Assembly (NCBI RefSeq): GCF_001017435.1
Contig: NZ_CP011371.1
Coordinates: forward strand, 1,612,001-1,676,000
Direction: 5' to 3'
DNA: 64,000 nucleotides
From: Caldimonas brevitalea
GTDB lineage: Bacteria > Pseudomonadota > Gammaproteobacteria > Burkholderiales > Burkholderiaceae_C
This document shows, in pieces, positions 47,228-56,475 of this stretch (positions are counted from its first letter, which is position 1; every line of letters starts with the position of its first letter). The notes under the pieces were generated by a model, which saw only the letters and a program-made list of their open reading frames with translations, searched no databases and was not told where the DNA came from. The position numbers were made by a program, and so were the translations under genes.

Positions 47228-47677
47228 ATGAATGTGTTGTACAGCCGGCGCTGTCCGGGCGCCTTTCGCAGCAACGGTTTCACCTTGGTCGAGCTGCTGA
47301 TCGTCGTGGCGATCATCGGCATCATCTCCGCGGTGGCCTATCCAAGCTACCAGGAGCAGGTGAAGCGCGGTCGGCGCTCGGACGCCCAGACGGTGTTGCT
47401 CGAAGCGTCGCAGTTCATGCAGCGCCACTACGCGGCACAGAACACCTTCCTCGGCGCAACGTTGCCGGACAACCTGACAACGGCGCCGAAGGGTACCGGT
47501 GACGCGGCGTCGTACACCATCGAAATCTCCGAGGACACCACGGCGCGCACTTTCAAGCTGGTCGCCTCGCCGCAAGGCAATATGGATGCCGACAGGTGCG
47601 GCGACCTGACCCTGACCGATACCGGTGTGCGCGGCGCGACGGGCTCGGGGGCGACCGTGGCTGAGTGCTGGCGCTGA
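47228..47677 (+). CDS. pilE: Type IV pilin-like protein PilE
   Basis: 149 residues. The canonical prepilin signal is RSNG|FTLVELLIVVAIIGII, with Glu+5. The body ends in a disulfide-type pair (DRCGDLTLTDTG, AECWR). As the last gene after pilY1 it is the minor pilin PilE of Pseudomonas/Burkholderiales operons, not the main subunit PilA. Starting 29 bp after pilY1, it is probably co-transcribed. The operon ends here; the next gene (nrdR) is on the other strand. Confidence 0.92.
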   Translation: MNVLYSRRCPGAFRSNGFTLVELLIVVAIIGIISAVAYPSYQEQVKRGRRSDAQTVLLEASQFMQRHYAAQNTFLGATLPDNLTTAPKGTGDAASYTIEISEDTTARTFKLVASPQGNMDADRCGDLTLTDTGVRGATGSGATVAECWR

Positions 47678-47852
47678 TCTGAGAGACGTGCGGGGGCCCG
47701 AGCATGGGAGACGTCGCGCCTACGGGCCGACGTCGACATCCACTTCGGGCGCGGTTCTGCTGGTGGTGAACGGCACACTCTGCCCAGCTCCCACATGCAG
47801 CAGGCTCAGCGGCTGCACCGTGTTGCTCCCGCCCGGCAACAAGCCTGACCCC

Positions 47853-48296
47853 TCAAATCTCCTTGATCAGTCGACTGAACTCGTCGACATCCTCAAAGCT
47901 GCGGTACACCGACGCGAACCGCACGTAAGCCACCTTGTCGAGCTTTTTCAGCTCGCGCATCACGAATTCCCCCAGCTTCGAACTCGGCACTTCGCGCAAG
48001 CCGCTGGAGCGGAGCTTCTGCTCGATGCGCTGCATCGCCGCATCGATCTGCTCGAGGCTGACCGGGCGCTTGCGCAGCGCCAAAGTCATCGACGCGCGGA
48101 TCTTGGCCGGGTCGAACTCGGCCCGGCTGCCGTCTTTCTTGACCACCGAGGGCATCGTGACCTCGGCGCGTTCGTAAGTCGTGAAGCGGGTGTCGCACGA
48201 CAAGCAGCGCCGCCTGCGACGGATCACGTCCCCCTCGTCGGATTCGCGGGTCTCGACGACCTGGCTTTCTTCGTGGCCGCAGAAAGGACAGCGCAT
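47853..48296 (-). CDS. nrdR: Transcriptional repressor NrdR
   Basis: 147 residues. The zinc ribbon CPFCGHEE...CLSCDTRF is followed by an ATP-cone domain ([19 protein letters not shown]). It binds NrdR boxes upstream of ribonucleotide-reductase genes, sensing ATP/dATP. Its ATG is 31 bp downstream of glyA, so the two are likely co-transcribed, an arrangement common in Betaproteobacteria. Confidence 0.97.
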   Translation of the reverse strand: MRCPFCGHEESQVVETRESDEGDVIRRRRRCLSCDTRFTTYERAEVTMPSVVKKDGSRAEFDPAKIRASMTLALRKRPVSLEQIDAAMQRIEQKLRSSGLREVPSSKLGEFVMRELKKLDKVAYVRFASVYRSFEDVDEFSRLIKEI

Positions 48297-48327
48297 GACG
48301 ACGACGAGGGGCTGCTGTGCCGGCCGG

Positions 48328-49575
<1,248 letters not shown>

Positions 49576-49654
49576 TTGGCAGTCCTCTTCGGTGCAAGAA
49601 GTCCCTCGATACGAGAGGGGCCGCCGCGGCGGCGGCTCCACGCATGATCGGAAG

Positions 49655-49773
49655 GCTGCCCAGGCGAACGGCTGAACGGCGCAGCAAGTCGACACCACGC
49701 CGGCTGCACTTCCCGGTGGTACGCCACCTTGGGCGCTCCCGAGCGGGGGCCCTATCGCCAGTTGTGCAGCCCC
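49655..49773 (-). ncRNA. ZTP (pfl) riboswitch in the glyA leader
   Basis: Reading the minus strand: P1 arm GGCTGCAC (49771-49764) is followed by the conserved AACTGGCGA. A hairpin GGTGG-CGTA-CCACC and then CCGGGAAGTGCAGCC close P1 (GTGCAGCC, 49709-49702). About 40 nt later comes GCCGTTCGCCTGGGCA (ending at 49657), the hallmark 3' domain of pfl RNAs. The order and conserved bases match the ZTP riboswitch, which is known upstream of glyA, purH and folD. About 80 nt separate it from the ATG, including two hairpins (GCCGCCGCGGCGGC; CCCTC...GAGGG) that may form the expression platform. A TACACT -10 lies at 49782-49777. Confidence 0.88.
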
Positions 49774-49941
49774 GCGAGTGTAGCGGATATGAAGGCACCG
49801 AGGCCCCGTACGGTCCGGTTCCGGCGTCTGTGCAGGGGCAGAAACTGGCACCGGGGTGCGCCAAAGCCACGGGGCCCCGAAGGGCCCCATGTCGACGTCG
49901 CGTAGCGGGCGGGTTTGCCCGCCGCGCGTGAGCAGTGTCTA

Positions 49942-50871
49942 TTAGCGCGCCAGCGCGACTTGCTCTGCGCTCGCCTCGGGCGTCGCGCCGGCGGGGGCCG
50001 GTGCGGGCGTGGTCGGCAGCACCGCCGGGACCGGCTGGGCGGCGGAGGGAAGCGACTGCTGCACCGCCTGCAACAGCTGCGGCGCGGTGGTCGGCACGTG
50101 GCGGCCGGCGGCGACATTGCGAAGGTGGGTCTGTTCCGACAGCACCTTGGCGGCGTAGCCGCCGTCGTCCGCCAGGTTGGCGGCGCCGACGTAATAGCGC
50201 AGGCCGCCTTCCAGGCTGCCGGCGCGCGCGATGCATTCCTTCAGCACTTGCACGCCGACGCGCAGATTGGTCACCGGGTCGAACGCCGCGTGGTTGCCGC
50301 CGAAGTGCTGATATTTATCGTCGTGCACGCGCGTCATCACCTGCATCAGCCCCTGGGCGCCGACCGAACTCTGGGCGAAGGGGTTGAAGCTCGACTCGAT
50401 GGCCATGATCGCCAGGATCAGCGTCGGATCGATGTTGGCGCGCCGGCCCACGTGCCACGCTTCCTTGACGAGTCGCGCGACGGGTTCGGGCGCCACCCGG
50501 TAGCGGCGCGACAGCCACAGCGCGACGGCCGCTTGCTGCTTGCTCAACTCCGCCGGGTCGACCGCGGTGGCCCGCTTGATCGCCTGCGGCTCCGCCAGGC
50601 TGCTCAGCAAGGCCTCGGGCGACTGCTCGACGCGCGCCAGGTGGCGCGCCTTGAGCCAGCCCAGCGCCTGCATTTCGAGCTCGTGCCGCAAGTCGCCGCG
50701 GCTGGCCAGGAACAGCAGACCAGCCAGCACGATCAGGCCGACGAAGGCCAGGCCGTTGTGGCTGATCTCGAGCAGGCCGTGTCCCACGTCCTTGCAGAAC
50801 ACGGTGATCGAGGCCCAAGTGGCGTCACGCGTGCCTTTCAGGCTGGCGCGTAAGGAATCCCACGCTGTCAT
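49942..50871 (-). CDS. Membrane-anchored lytic transglycosylase (SLT domain)
   Basis: 309 residues. One membrane helix near residues 40-60 (GLAFVGLIVLAGLLFLAS) anchors a periplasmic SLT domain at about residues 130-245. The catalytic Glu is in AIESSFNPFAQSSVGAQGLMQV, followed by NLRVGVQVLKEC and GGLRYYVGA. It cleaves peptidoglycan to 1,6-anhydro products. The C-terminal tail is Pro/Ala-rich. The family is close to MltC/Slt70-type LTs; the exact class is unassigned. Confidence 0.9.
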   Translation of the reverse strand: MTAWDSLRASLKGTRDATWASITVFCKDVGHGLLEISHNGLAFVGLIVLAGLLFLASRGDLRHELEMQALGWLKARHLARVEQSPEALLSSLAEPQAIKRATAVDPAELSKQQAAVALWLSRRYRVAPEPVARLVKEAWHVGRRANIDPTLILAIMAIESSFNPFAQSSVGAQGLMQVMTRVHDDKYQHFGGNHAAFDPVTNLRVGVQVLKECIARAGSLEGGLRYYVGAANLADDGGYAAKVLSEQTHLRNVAAGRHVPTTAPQLLQAVQQSLPSAAQPVPAVLPTTPAPAPAGATPEASAEQVALAR

Positions 50872-51087
50872 GTCACTCCTTTCCTTCCGCCGGCCAGCAC
50901 ACCCTAGCCGTTAAACGTCAAGGCGCGCAAGGTCGGCAGCGATAATGCGCCGCGTCTTCTTCAGTACGTCACACAAAACGCGTGGCGCAGACGGCGGCTG
51001 TCGCATCGGCAGCGTCGCACCGGCGAGCGGTGCGGGTTATCCCTTGGGTGGGAACAACGGCCGGATTCTAGGCAGCCGGCAAATAAC

Positions 51088-51116
51088 CAGTCAAGCTTTT
51101 GGATTTCACTTTTAAT
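51088..51116 (+). promoter_or_regulatory. Candidate promoter of ubiD
   Basis: An AT-rich block has CAGTCA (51088-51093), a 17-bp spacer and TTTAAT (51111-51116). The ubiD ATG is only 12 bp beyond the -10, and no Shine-Dalgarno sequence is visible, so the transcript may be leaderless or nearly so. Confidence 0.35.
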
Positions 51117-51127
51117 TTCTTTTGGTT

Positions 51128-52681
51128 ATGAAGTACCGAGACCTGCGTGAGTTTCTTCACGGCCTGGAGCGGCTGGGCCAGCTGCGACGGGTGGCCGAGC
51201 CAGTGTCGCCCAAGCTTGAAATGACGGCCCTGAGCGACCGCGTGCTGAAGGCCGGCGGCCCGGCGCTGCTGTTCGAGCGCCCGCAGGGTCACGAAATGCC
51301 GGTGTTGGCGAATCTGTTCGGCACCCCCAACCGAGTGGCCCTCGGAATGGGGGCCGACGACGTGTCCGAGTTGCGCGACATCGGGCGCTTGCTGGCGAGC
51401 CTGAAGGAGCCGGAACCGCCGCGCGGCCTGAAGGACGCCGGCAAGCTGCTGCAAATGGGCAAGGCGCTGTGGGACATGAAGCCAGCGGAACTGCGCTCGG
51501 CCCCTTGCCAACAGGTTCGGTGGGAGGGGCCGGATGTCGACCTGACCCGTTTGCCCATCCAGCACTGCTGGCCCGGCGACGTCGCGCCGCTGGTGACCTG
51601 GGGGTTGGTGATCACGCGCGGGCCGCAGTCGGTGCCCAAGCCGCGGCGCCGGCAGAACCTGGGCATCTACCGGCAGCAGTTGATCGGGCCGCGGCAGCTG
51701 ATCATGCGCTGGCTGGCACACCGGGGTGGGGCACTGGATTTCCGCGATTTTGCGTTGGCCGAGCCCGGCCGGCCCTTTCCGATCGCGGTCGCGCTCGGCG
51801 CCGACCCCGCCACCATACTCGGCGCCGTGACGCCGGTGCCGGACACCCTCTCCGAGTACCAGTTCGCCGGGTTGCTGCGTGGCAGCCGCACCGAGGTGGT
51901 GGCGTCCGGCGTGGGCGAAGCCGGGGCGCCGTTGCAGGTGCCGGCGAGCGCCGAGATCGTGCTGGAAGGCCACATCCCGCCCGCAGCCGCCGGCTACGAA
52001 GGCCGTTCGGAGCATGGCGTACCGTTGAAGGAAAAGGGCGGCTACCTGCACGCCCTGGAGGGGCCTTACGGCGACCACACCGGGTACTACAACGAGCAGG
52101 ACTGGTTTCCGGTGTTCGAAGTGTCACGCATCACGATGCGCCAGGACCCGATCTATCACTCCACCTACACCGGCAAGCCGCCAGACGAGCCCGCCGTGCT
52201 GGGTGTGGCCCTCAACGAAGTGTTCGTCCCCATCCTGCAAAAGCAGTTTCCGGAGATCGTCGACTTCTACCTGCCGCCCGAAGGCTGCAGCTACCGCATG
52301 GCGATCATCAGCATCCGCAAGAGCTATCCGGGCCATGCGAAGCGGCTGATGTTCGGCTTGTGGAGTTTTTTGCGTCAGTTCATGTACACCAAGTTCATCG
52401 TGGTGACAGATGAAGATGTGAACATTCGGGACTGGAAGGATGTGATCTGGGCGATCACCACGCGTGTCGACCCCGCGCGTGACACCACCCTGGTCGAGCG
52501 CACGCCCATCGACTATCTCGACTTCGCGTCGCCGGTCTCCGGGCTGGGGGGCAAGATGGGCCTGGATGCCACCAACAAATGGCCGGGTGAGACCGACCGC
52601 GAGTGGGGCCGTCTGATCACGATGGATGCGGAGGTCGAGCGCCGTGTGGCTGGCCTGTTCGACCGCTTGATGGCCGGTTGA
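51128..52681 (+). CDS. ubiD: UbiD-family decarboxylase (4-hydroxy-3-polyprenylbenzoate decarboxylase)
   Basis: 517 residues. It is a prenylated-FMN enzyme that decarboxylates the polyprenyl-hydroxybenzoate ubiquinone precursor. [14 protein letters not shown] at the start, [13 protein letters not shown] and [14 protein letters not shown] are UbiD signatures. The catalytic E-x-E-type region lies near 270-300. It needs UbiX for its cofactor (not in the window). The ATG at 51128 matches the family start. It is adjacent to, and divergent from, the lytic transglycosylase. Confidence 0.95.
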   Translation: MKYRDLREFLHGLERLGQLRRVAEPVSPKLEMTALSDRVLKAGGPALLFERPQGHEMPVLANLFGTPNRVALGMGADDVSELRDIGRLLASLKEPEPPRGLKDAGKLLQMGKALWDMKPAELRSAPCQQVRWEGPDVDLTRLPIQHCWPGDVAPLVTWGLVITRGPQSVPKPRRRQNLGIYRQQLIGPRQLIMRWLAHRGGALDFRDFALAEPGRPFPIAVALGADPATILGAVTPVPDTLSEYQFAGLLRGSRTEVVASGVGEAGAPLQVPASAEIVLEGHIPPAAAGYEGRSEHGVPLKEKGGYLHALEGPYGDHTGYYNEQDWFPVFEVSRITMRQDPIYHSTYTGKPPDEPAVLGVALNEVFVPILQKQFPEIVDFYLPPEGCSYRMAIISIRKSYPGHAKRLMFGLWSFLRQFMYTKFIVVTDEDVNIRDWKDVIWAITTRVDPARDTTLVERTPIDYLDFASPVSGLGGKMGLDATNKWPGETDREWGRLITMDAEVERRVAGLFDRLMAG

Positions 52682-53113
52682 ATCGCCGGGTGTGCGCCCT
52701 CAGGAGGCCGGCTGTACCCCGTGGCCCCTCCGATCGGCCCTTCTTTCTGTCCTGCCTGGTGTGCCGGCCTCATCGCAGATCGTTATGAGGTTCATGATCG
52801 CCATTGGAAAGCCGCACTTGATCTGCGCGGGCGGGGTGGGTAAGGTTGAGTCGTCTGCAAAAGCAGGCATACCACTCGCGCAGTCCCTGCGCTCAGGGGT
52901 CCTGCCGGATCACTTCCGCCCGGCCCCGATCGTGGCGTGAGCCACACCCCCCTCCGGGCTGCAATGGCCCGGAGGGGATTCTCGTGTTCACCGTTCGTGT
53001 TGAGCGTTCTGGGCCGCGACACTGGCCCGCGCCGTGGGGCGCCGGGCACCGGCCAGGCCGATGCGCCTTTGACTCCCTTGGTTCGTGGTGCTGCTAAAGC
53101 AGACCCCGGCCGT
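52682..53113. other. 432-bp intergenic region after ubiD with a strong hairpin
   Basis: No gene is supported here. A short open frame (52692-52940, 82 codons) has no ribosome-binding site and no family look. The region holds the hairpin at 52949-52977 and is otherwise featureless by eye. A small RNA ending at that hairpin is possible but unproven. Confidence 0.5.
52949..52977 (+). terminator. Strong terminator-like hairpin 270 bp after ubiD
   Basis: An 11-bp perfect stem CCCCTCCGGGC/GCCCGGAGGGG with a TGCAATG loop is followed by ATTCTCGTGTT. It could end a long ubiD 3' UTR or a small RNA encoded in the gap. Confidence 0.6.
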
Positions 53114-53944
53114 TCAGCTGCCCATCGTCAAGCCCAACAGCTCCCGCAACACCAGCCGGTTCTGCAGCAGCCCGTCGGTGCTCGGCAACCAGTCGAGCCC
53201 GCGCAGGGGGCGGCGCTGGAACAAGCCGACCGGGGCCGGCACCACCTCGACACCGCTGCCCAGCGCCTCCCGAAAGGCGCGCGCCGCACGCCGCATATGC
53301 CAACCGTGCGTGACGAGCAGCACGCGGCGCACGCCGGCTTCCTGCAGCAAGGGCGCGGTGCGGAGCGCGTTCTCGCGTGTGTCGCGCGAGCGGTCTTCGA
53401 CCCAGGTCAGGTGGCGTCCGTATTCCTGCTGCACGATGCGCTGCGCGATCACCGCCTCGGCCGGCTGCTCGTCGGCTTGCGCCCAGCCCAGCCCGCCCGA
53501 AAAGCCCAGCGGGGCACCGGTGGCGCGCGACAGCCAGACCCCGTAGCGCAAGCGCTCCATCGCCGTTGGCGTCAGGTCGGACACGCCGTATTCGGGGGCC
53601 AGCGGCTTCATGCCGGCACCGAGCACGATGATGGCCAAGCGCGGCGGCGTCGCGACCGCCTTCGACCCGACTTTGGCCGGCGGCTTCAGCTCGGTCTGCA
53701 GGCGCTCGATCTCGGTCGCGCTGAGGGCGGACGGCAGGCGCAACACATGGACTTGCAGCAGGCGGGCGAAGGCCTGGGTCGAGGTGAGCCACAGCAGCAC
53801 ACAACACGTCAACACGACCGAGAACCCGAGCACCCGCCGCCGCACCATCAGGCGCGCCCCGAGCAGCAGCAGCACGATCAGCGATGCCGGCGGCAGCGCC
53901 AACGCGGTGAGCAGTGGTTTGTACGAGGCCAGGGTGTCGAACAT
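53114..53944 (-). CDS. ElyC/SanA/YdcF family membrane protein (DUF218)
   Basis: 276 residues. Two N-terminal membrane helices (ALALPPASLIVLLLLGARL; VLGFSVVLTCCVLLWL) are followed by a DUF218 domain: IIVLGAGMK, LSRATGAPLGFSGG, EDRSRDTRENA and LLVTHGWHMRRA. ElyC in E. coli affects envelope polysaccharide and peptidoglycan precursors. The same role here is inference. It lies just downstream of the flavoprotein gene on the same strand (20 bp apart). Confidence 0.9.
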   Translation of the reverse strand: MFDTLASYKPLLTALALPPASLIVLLLLGARLMVRRRVLGFSVVLTCCVLLWLTSTQAFARLLQVHVLRLPSALSATEIERLQTELKPPAKVGSKAVATPPRLAIIVLGAGMKPLAPEYGVSDLTPTAMERLRYGVWLSRATGAPLGFSGGLGWAQADEQPAEAVIAQRIVQQEYGRHLTWVEDRSRDTRENALRTAPLLQEAGVRRVLLVTHGWHMRRAARAFREALGSGVEVVPAPVGLFQRRPLRGLDWLPSTDGLLQNRLVLRELLGLTMGS

Positions 53945-53964
53945 GAAAGAGGGCGTGCGTGCGT

Positions 53965-55155
53965 TCAGAAGGGCAGCAGCTTACGCCAGGCACGGGTCAG
54001 CACACTGGTGGCGATGTACCGACCATAGGCCGGGTAGCCGATGTCGTCAGCCATCAGATCCATATGTTTGCCGGGCGCGTTGCGCAGTTTCGGCAAGGCC
54101 CTGAGGAACAGAGGCTCGCACAGCCGCGGGAAGATCAGGCGGCGCAGCTGGTTGGCGATGCGGAAGTCGGCACTCAGGCGCCGATACGCGGGCAAATAGG
54201 CCGCCAAGGCCGGCTGACCCCGCTGCAGTGCCGCTGCCACGGCGAGGGCCGCCTGCTGACCGCTCAGCATCGCAAAGGCGATACCCTCGCCGGTGATCGG
54301 TTCGACCAGGCCCGCCGCGTCGCCGCACAACAGCACATTGCCGCGGCCGGGCGTGCGCAGGTAGTCGCCGTAGGGAATGTGGTGGCCCTTGATGCGGGCG
54401 CCGGGCAGCGCGCCGAAGCGCTCGACGAGCAAGCGGCGGAACTCGTCCTTGAGGTGGGGGTTGTGCACCTGCAGTCCGCCGAGGCCGACGGTGAGTGTGT
54501 CCCGCTTCGGGAACACCCAGCCGTAGCCCCAGCGTGCGCGTCCGAAGTAGATCTCGGGCGCCCCGTCCTCGCTTGCCGGCAGTCCGTCGCGAGGCACTTC
54601 CATTTCAAGCCCGAGCGCGATGGTGCGGGGGTCGAAGGAGCGGCCGAACAGCGTGCGCGCGACCGTGCTCTTCACGCCGTCGGCGCCGATCACGGCGCGG
54701 GCGCTGAGCCGGCGGCCGCCGGACAGTTCGATGCCGGGCTGGTCCGTGTCCACGCGTTGCACCGCCGAGCCGAGCAACACCTCGGCACCGCTCGCGGCGG
54801 CCTGCTGCAGCAGCAGCGCATCGAAGTGGCGGCGGGCGGTGAACTGCAGCAACTTGTGATCGCGCACCTCGTTCAACATGCGGCCGTCGCGGCCCAGCAG
54901 CCGCAGACCGTGTGCGCGGGCCTCGATCACGGCGTCCCACGGTGTGTCGAATACATGGCGATACACCTTCTGGGCCCGCAGCGTCAGCAATCCGCCGCAC
55001 AGCTTGTCGCGAGGGAAGACGTCCTTGTCGACCAGCGCGACGCGCAGGCCGGACTGTGCGGCGGTGCGTGCTGCAGACGAGCCGGCCGGGCCCGCGCCGA
55101 CGACGATCAGGTCGAAATCGCACTGGCAGATGTCTTTGCTCAAGTCTTTGCTCAC
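53965..55155 (-). CDS. Geranylgeranyl-reductase-family FAD-dependent oxidoreductase
   Basis: 396 residues. The FAD Rossmann motif DLIVVGAGPAGSSAA is at the start, and the CGGLLTLRAQ segment follows (CGG is typical of the GGR family). The second FAD motif is LLCGDAAGLVEPITGEGI. Family members reduce prenyl chains or act as halogenase-like monooxygenases; here the substrate is unknown. The start is taken as the GTG at 55155 (VSKDLSKDICQC). It is translated toward the DUF218 gene, possibly one operon. An isoprenoid role would suit the nearby ubiD but is not shown. Confidence 0.85.
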   Translation of the reverse strand: MSKDLSKDICQCDFDLIVVGAGPAGSSAARTAAQSGLRVALVDKDVFPRDKLCGGLLTLRAQKVYRHVFDTPWDAVIEARAHGLRLLGRDGRMLNEVRDHKLLQFTARRHFDALLLQQAAASGAEVLLGSAVQRVDTDQPGIELSGGRRLSARAVIGADGVKSTVARTLFGRSFDPRTIALGLEMEVPRDGLPASEDGAPEIYFGRARWGYGWVFPKRDTLTVGLGGLQVHNPHLKDEFRRLLVERFGALPGARIKGHHIPYGDYLRTPGRGNVLLCGDAAGLVEPITGEGIAFAMLSGQQAALAVAAALQRGQPALAAYLPAYRRLSADFRIANQLRRLIFPRLCEPLFLRALPKLRNAPGKHMDLMADDIGYPAYGRYIATSVLTRAWRKLLPF

Positions 55156-55283
55156 GTCCTGGCTCGCAGTCGGCAGCGATTGTGCAGGAAAGCGGCGTCG
55201 CCACCCGCCCGGCTGTCGCAAGCCGACACGCTGACCTGTTCGCTTTCGCAGTAAGCTCCGCGCGCAGGCAGATGGAGATCGAG

Positions 55284-55832
55284 ATGACACAAGCACACGA
55301 CGGCCACCAGACCATCACCCTAGGCGGTGGCTGTTTCTGGTGTCTCGAGGCGGTGTACGACCGTGTCGACGGCGTGGTCGATGTCGAATCGGGCTATGCC
55401 AACGGCGCGGTCCACAAGCCGAGCTACGAGCAGGTGTGCAGTGGCGACACGGGACATGCCGAAGTGGTGAAGGTGGTGTTCGATCCTCAGCGCATCACGC
55501 TGCGCGAACTGCTCGAAATCTTCTTCGTGATCCACGATCCGACCACCCTCAACCGGCAGGGCAACGACGTCGGCACCCAGTACCGCTCCGGCATCTATTT
55601 CCATACGGTGGAGCAGGAGCAGGTGGCGCGTGAGGTGATCGCCGAGCTGAGCACCGCCTACTCGGCACCGGTGGTCACCGAGGTCAAGCCGGTCGACAAC
55701 TACTGGCCCGCCGAGGCCTACCACCAGAACTATTTCGAGCAGCATCCGAACCAGGGCTATTGCGCCTTCGTCGTCGCCCCCAAGGTCGACAAGTTCCGCA
55801 AAACCTTCGCGCACCGCGTCAAGGGGGGCTGA
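55284..55832 (+). CDS. msrA: Peptide methionine-(S)-S-oxide reductase MsrA
   Basis: 182 residues. The active site GGGCFWCLEAVYD holds the catalytic Cys. The GYANG, GDTGHAEVVKVVFDP and FFVIHDPTTLNRQGNDVGTQYRS segments are intact. It repairs oxidised methionine using thioredoxin. I chose the ATG at 55284, with GGAG 6 bp upstream; an in-frame ATG at 55272 overlaps that site. Confidence 0.97.
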   Translation: MTQAHDGHQTITLGGGCFWCLEAVYDRVDGVVDVESGYANGAVHKPSYEQVCSGDTGHAEVVKVVFDPQRITLRELLEIFFVIHDPTTLNRQGNDVGTQYRSGIYFHTVEQEQVAREVIAELSTAYSAPVVTEVKPVDNYWPAEAYHQNYFEQHPNQGYCAFVVAPKVDKFRKTFAHRVKGG

Positions 55833-55954
55833 TGGTGTTGTACCGGATGCAGGCGGTAGCCCGCCCGTCGGCGGCCTCTTGATATGCTGACCGCCTTGGC
55901 CAGCGTGCGCGCCACGCTGTACGCAGCGCCGTCTGGCCGTTGACCCTCCACATC

Positions 55955-56329
55955 ATGTCACCGCTTCGGGCTCGATCCACCCACAAGACCGCCGCCTGGC
56001 TGCTCGCCAGCGCGCTGCTGCTCGTGCAGGTGTTGGGCCTGGTGCACGGTGTGCAACACGCGAAGCGCGGCCCCGCGTTGGCCACGGTCGTGGCCCAAGA
56101 GGTCGGCGGCGCTGCCGCGGTGGGCGACGATACTGCCTTGTTCGGCCACCGCGCCGACGATCCCGCCTGCCGTCTCTATGACGGTCTGGCCGGCGCCGAC
56201 CTGGCGCTGCCGGACGCCGTTGCATGGGCCCGGTGCACGCCGGACGCGCTGCCACCGCCGCTGCCGCGGGCGTTCACGGCCGCCATCGGCAGTCGCCATT
56301 TCGACGCCCGCGCCCCGCCGAGAGGCTGA
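55955..56329 (+). CDS. Small exported protein upstream of a TonB receptor gene
   Basis: 124 residues. A hydrophobic N-terminal segment (AAWLLASALLLVQVLGLVHG) is probably a signal peptide or anchor. The rest has Cys in DPACRLYDGL and WARCTPD. Small exported proteins of this type, often called DUF2946-like, recur next to TonB-dependent metal receptors. I recognise no certain domain. It lies 146 bp upstream of the ZnuD-like receptor on the same strand, suggesting a shared metal-related job. Confidence 0.6.
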   Translation: MSPLRARSTHKTAAWLLASALLLVQVLGLVHGVQHAKRGPALATVVAQEVGGAAAVGDDTALFGHRADDPACRLYDGLAGADLALPDAVAWARCTPDALPPPLPRAFTAAIGSRHFDARAPPRG

Positions 56330-56343
56330 GCCCCTGCCTCAGT

Positions 56344-56363
56344 GGCGCCTGTCTCCAGGCGCC
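56344..56363 (+). terminator. Perfect hairpin between the small exported protein and the TonB receptor
   Basis: GGCGCCTG, a 4-nt TCTC loop and CAGGCGCC form an 8-bp perfect stem 14 bp past the stop codon. There is no T-run. It may attenuate read-through into the receptor gene or stabilise the upstream mRNA. Confidence 0.45.
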
Positions 56364-56475
56364 GTGCCGGCGCCTGTCCAACCGCAGGTGCCGCCGCCTC
56401 GGCCCGTGGGACCTCCCGCGGATCTGCTTTTCGGGCTGCGTGCAGGTCACGTCGGCCTTGCTTCGTCTTGTCATC

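Noticed and set aside
52692..52940. 82-codon open frame after ubiD
   Set aside because: No ribosome-binding site, no recognisable domain, and composition like the surrounding gap.
55836..55954. Cobalamin riboswitch ahead of the TonB-receptor locus
   Set aside because: The short leader lacks the B12-box and the multi-helix aptamer pattern.
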